Under the pieces are notes generated by a model, which saw only the letters and a list, made by a program, of their open reading frames with translations, was not told the DNA's origin and searched no databases. From the NCBI GenBank assembly GCA_003254885.1, contig QANT01000393.1:1-33144 (forward strand): a DNA stretch of 33,144 bases, read 5' to 3'. How positions within the stretch are numbered: position 1 is the stretch's first letter; each line of letters starts with the position of its first letter. The translations under genes were made by a program, and so were the position numbers. Source of the DNA: Purshia tridentata. Lineage: Eukaryota > Streptophyta > Magnoliopsida > Rosales > Rosaceae. This document shows positions 29,511-33,144 of the stretch, piece by piece.

Positions 29511-31349
29511 TCAACCAATTCTCGAGTTATCTCTGCCAAAGACAAGCGTGGTAGCCCAGTTCACTGCAACATAAAACCTGTTCCTCCAGCTGACAACACG
29601 TGTCAGATAAGCAGAGCGCCAAACGAACCAGCTAACGAATCCAGCATGGGATAAGCCTTTTGCATCCTGTCAAAATGTACTCAGAGGTTAGGGAAAATGG
29701 CATGGTTGTAAAGCACCTAACCCTCCAGAATAGGGGCAAGGAAGACCTACCTTAGACTGGCGTAGATCAACCAGAGCCTTGTAACCTCCAACTGATGCCA
29801 TGCTTCCAAGGTGCTTGTAGACAAAAGGCTCCCCCAGAGGGATGTCTTTTGCACTGAAGGCCTTGCCTACATTCTGCTCCCCAATCTTGTTAAACAACTC
29901 CACAAGAAATTTTCCCTCTCTTTCAGCCACCTATTTCAAGCAATGTGAAATGGATTAGTTCAAGAAACTAGGATTGCAGTACAGCATTCTATTGCGAATC
30001 CTGAACGGTGCTGCACCTTGTTTGTCTTACAAAGCCTTGTCTTACTAGACAACACAATGCTTCCATGTTATTAGCTTTTTTGGTTCTTTCACATTGTTGG
30101 GGACATTAGACGCCACATATGGTTGGTGTTCTAAGTTAACAAATGTGATTCACTTGAATTTTGCTAAGGATGTGATTAGCTCTTTCAATTGGCATACCCT
30201 ACAAAATTTGACTGCAAAGACATGCTACTGTGATGCCATACTTCATCATAAACTCTTTCCTATATATCTGTTTCTTTACGTGACCAAATAGTCATTCAAA
30301 TATTCAACAACAAACAGCATATGTCAGGCTTGACGGCAATGTATAATTTGTAGAGCACAAAAATGATTCTAACCTGTGCTAAAGCTGGAAGCACTGGCCT
30401 CCCTGTTTGTTCAAGAAAACCAGCGCAATCTCCAAGTGCAAACACATCTTCCACACAAGGAACCCGCAGCCACCCATCAACACCAATCCTGTATTACTCA
30501 ATAGGACTGATTTTAGATCCTTAATACATTTAACAGAAGGAAGAAATCAACAAATGAAAGAGAAAAGAAGAAGATAATGTAAGAAATGCTGGCGCATATT
30601 ACCTTCCCCCAGGGGCCTTGGGAAGATCAAGTGATTTCACAAACTGTGAAGGACCAACGCCTGTCGACCAGACCAAAAGTCCATAAGGAACGTCAGTGCC
30701 ATCATTGAGAACTATCTTCTTGGAATGCACCTCTTTCACAACACCTCGCATAAGGCTAACACCAGACTGGTGCAAAAGTTCATATTTCAAATTAAACCTG
30801 GAAACTAACAAGAATATCTACAAGAACGTAGAAAGCAAATTAATTTACCTTGGTTAGGTGCTTTGTTGCATATTGCCTTAACCCCACATCGAAGGATGAC
30901 AAAATCATATTTGCCTGTTCAAGAAAAATACAGAAAAGAATCTATGACTTCGTCATTTCCATCCATAAAACAGCCAATGTCAATATAGGAGCGAATCACA
31001 AATAAGTACCTCAATGAGGGTGACTTTGATGTCATCCTTAATATGACTATACCGTTCACGGACATCTTTCATGATGAAATCACTCAATTCCCCACTAAAC
31101 TCCACCCCAGTAGGGCCACCTCCAATAACAACACAGTGTAGGAGACGTTTTCTTTCTTCCTCTGATATGCCTGTAAAGGAAAATGCATAAGATGTTTGAC
31201 GGTTTGAGAGAGAAAACCAATTTTTGGCAATATTCTCTTCCACTCATCCTTCAGAGAGCAAAACAGGGTCTTCAAATATCTATAACCCTCTCTCTGAGAG
31301 ATATAAATCACTCACCTGGATTTTCAGAGAGCATCAAGTTCAAGAGAAG
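29511..31349 (-). CDS. NDA-type alternative NAD(P)H-ubiquinone oxidoreductase, 3' part only
   Basis: Seven exons on the minus strand: 31349-31316, 31170-31010, 30914-30849, 30766-30603, 30488-30374, 29930-29751 and 29666-29511. They join in frame to 291 residues. The enzyme is a single-chain, non-proton-pumping NADH dehydrogenase of the inner mitochondrial membrane, bypassing complex I. Visible parts are [12 protein letters not shown], the second Rossmann fold ([18 protein letters not shown]), [10 protein letters not shown], the FAD-contact ALGDCAGF, and the membrane-binding C-terminus ([20 protein letters not shown]). No EF-hand insert is present, which favours NDA over NDB. About 260 N-terminal residues (transit peptide, FAD-binding fold) are missing. 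No upstream exon was found up to the window end, so either a long intron exists or the gene is truncated. The first visible exon is only 34 bases with a weak AAG acceptor, and an in-frame ATG precedes it. The protein ends SRIG. Confidence 0.9.
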
Positions 31350-33144
31350 CTTCATATCCATTGAATATAAAAATAGTTGGTAATGGTAACAATTGAATAT
31401 AATATAAAAATAGTGAATTCATAACACCTTTTGAGTACCTAGTAAAAACATGTATAATTGAAAATGAAAATTCATATCCATATACAAAAATTCTTGAAAA
31501 GCTATAAGCAATCAAAGTATTAAGAAGCCCAAAAATCATTTTGTCTTAATTGTTTAACATATGTGTTTATATCTTTCATTTATGCGATGGAAGCTACGAA
31601 AATTTAGATTGAGAATATGCTGTAAATTAATTAAATGGTAATTGAAACTGGTTCCCTCCATAATTGGAGACAGATATTAAAATAATAAATAATTGGCTGA
31701 ACCTGCATCTTTAATTAATTTCGTTCATAACCTAAACTAAATTATTTTGACCCAAATCTATACCTTTTAAAACACAATCTGACATGATTAAAATATTTTA
31801 TTGAGTGGGTTGGGTTTAGATGATTTAAGTACGTACAATGAATCAAGGTCCTCTCACTATCAGATTCAGTGAATGGTTTTGCTCTGTAATTTATAAATAA
31901 TATGATATGCATTCACATACAATTAGCAGTTTATTTATGGCCCATCTTTTTCTTCCGTTCTTAAACTATGTCTCGAACAGAAAGATAGTGACGTATGGCT
32001 AGAGCACAACCCTAAGATTAATAAAATTGTAATTTAATTTAGTCAAAATGGATACAAGTTATTTTGTTTAACTTTTTTAAATGTTGCTCGTTTTTCATTA
32101 CAGTAAATTTTGAATCAAACAATAACCAAATTCTAAACAAAGACTAGAAATAAAGCAAATCCAAGCAAGATAATAGTGGTATATATCTTTTTTCTCCTCT
32201 TAGCTAAATATGACCTAGTTAAAAAGTTAACCCTAAAATGGTCAATCGGATGATTAATAATAGTAAACCATTAAAGATACTTCAACTGGTTTGATTCACA
32301 AGGGTCCTCTACTTGTAGGTTAGGTGGCACTTGTACATCCCACCACTCCAATACAAAGCTGGTTAGGTCCTACTGGGTCCGGGCACTGATCCAGGATTGG
32401 CTTTGCTTTGGCTCTTCAGAAAAAGAAGAGCTAAAGACAAAAGGTTCCGTGGGGGCATATATTATACCCACGTAATATTATAATCAATGACTACCTTTTT
32501 TTGGTGAGAACAATATGGACACGTGAATTTTATGCAACGTTTCTGATCTTTTTAACTAGCGCTACTACCGTTTGTCACGTGAATATATGACGTGTACTAT
32601 ATAAAACTGACAATTCAATGAATTATTCAGGTTTTGAATGACTTTTCAAGGTCAAGTCGTCGTGCAGATAAGCCTTATTTATGAATTCAAGGAGAAAGAC
32701 GGTCGGCATCCACCCGACCACCACCACTTACCGCCTGAGCCGTCAGCTGTTTAGTCTTTTTTCGATCTACTTAATAGTCAATGGCTCGAATTTAGGTTTC
32801 CTTCTTCACCACCCATCACCACTCGTTTAACCAATTATAGAATATAAGAAATAGCATGGATATCTTTTACAAAAGTCAAGAGTTAGTAAAATTATTATCT
32901 ATTTTCATAGTTATTTTATTCATCACTTTCCTTACTTATGTTCTTTAAGAAACATTGTTTCCATACTTTAGAGAGAAGATAAGTCCTTTTTTTGGATAAA
33001 ATGGGAGTAATTAACATCATTCTAAGCGTATATATAAATAATTTGCTTCAATTTTAGGAGGTTGGCATGTATATAAACTCACCCTCACCCTCTTTAATTT
33101 CTACTATACCTAAACGGCCTATCCGTCACCGACCCGCTCCAACC
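31350..33144. other. Upstream side of the NDA gene: long intron or intergenic DNA
   Basis: About 1.8 kb with no recognisable NDA exon or other gene on either strand. It contains the second copy of the 420-bp duplication (32272-32700). The final 440 bases start GC-richer (GGTCGGCATCCACCCGACC) and then are AT-rich. Confidence 0.5.
32272..32700. repeat. Dispersed direct duplication, copy 2
   Basis: This matches 27896-28317 in the same orientation, including the CACGTG cores and TATATAAA. It is not followed by the small protein gene: similarity stops at GGAGAAAGAC and unrelated sequence begins. It carries an extra TGAATTATTCAGGTTTTG that copy 1 lacks. Confidence 0.92.

Overview
The window is nuclear DNA of a flowering plant. 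The genes contain GT-AG introns, the spacers are AT-rich and full of small non-autonomous transposons, and every protein family present is plant-type (STIG1-like, pectate lyase, group IIb WRKY, GUB_WAK_bind, NDA-type alternative NADH dehydrogenase). Overall texture and a small LTR element suggest a woody eudicot, perhaps Rosaceae, but that is an inference without a database search. Two single-N gaps (15090 and 16550) show that this is a draft assembly.

Left third (1-10.3 kb): a partial minus-strand cytochrome b561 gene runs off the left end. Three tandem plus-strand genes for small secreted STIG1-like cysteine-rich proteins follow (1846, 4497, 6691). Copies 2 and 3 are the younger pair and share promoter and 3' flank. 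Next is a complete four-exon pectate lyase gene. STIG1 and several pectate lyase families act in stigma, pollen or wall remodelling, so this looks like a block of secreted reproductive or cell-wall genes.

Middle (10.3-23.4 kb): a convergent minus-strand gene for a membrane-anchored GUB_WAK_bind protein without a kinase domain, then about 11 kb without a recognisable gene. That stretch holds a MITE, an incomplete TE at the first gap, a TRIM-type LTR element at the second gap, an hAT-like MITE, a short tandem repeat and tiny retro-insertion footprints. At both gaps the flanking sequence is repeated once with and once without the TE, which suggests allelic contigs joined end to end.

Right third (23.4-33.1 kb): a complete five-exon WRKY6/31/42-type transcription factor gene of 628 residues, lacking the zinc-finger intron usual for its subgroup; a PIF/Harbinger-like element; a 58-residue small protein gene whose upstream region is duplicated 4.4 kb away; and the 3' seven exons of an NDA-type alternative NADH dehydrogenase on the minus strand. 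The 5' half of that gene is not found in the remaining 1.8 kb.

There is no operon-like organisation. No tRNA, rRNA or CRISPR was seen. The most unusual observations are the paired TE-plus-gap structures, the micro-insertions with a shared CCCTGGCC core and target-site duplications, the promoter-segment duplication, and gene-level oddities (lost cysteine in STIG1-like 3, WRKY intron loss, NDA 5' absence and altered C-terminus).
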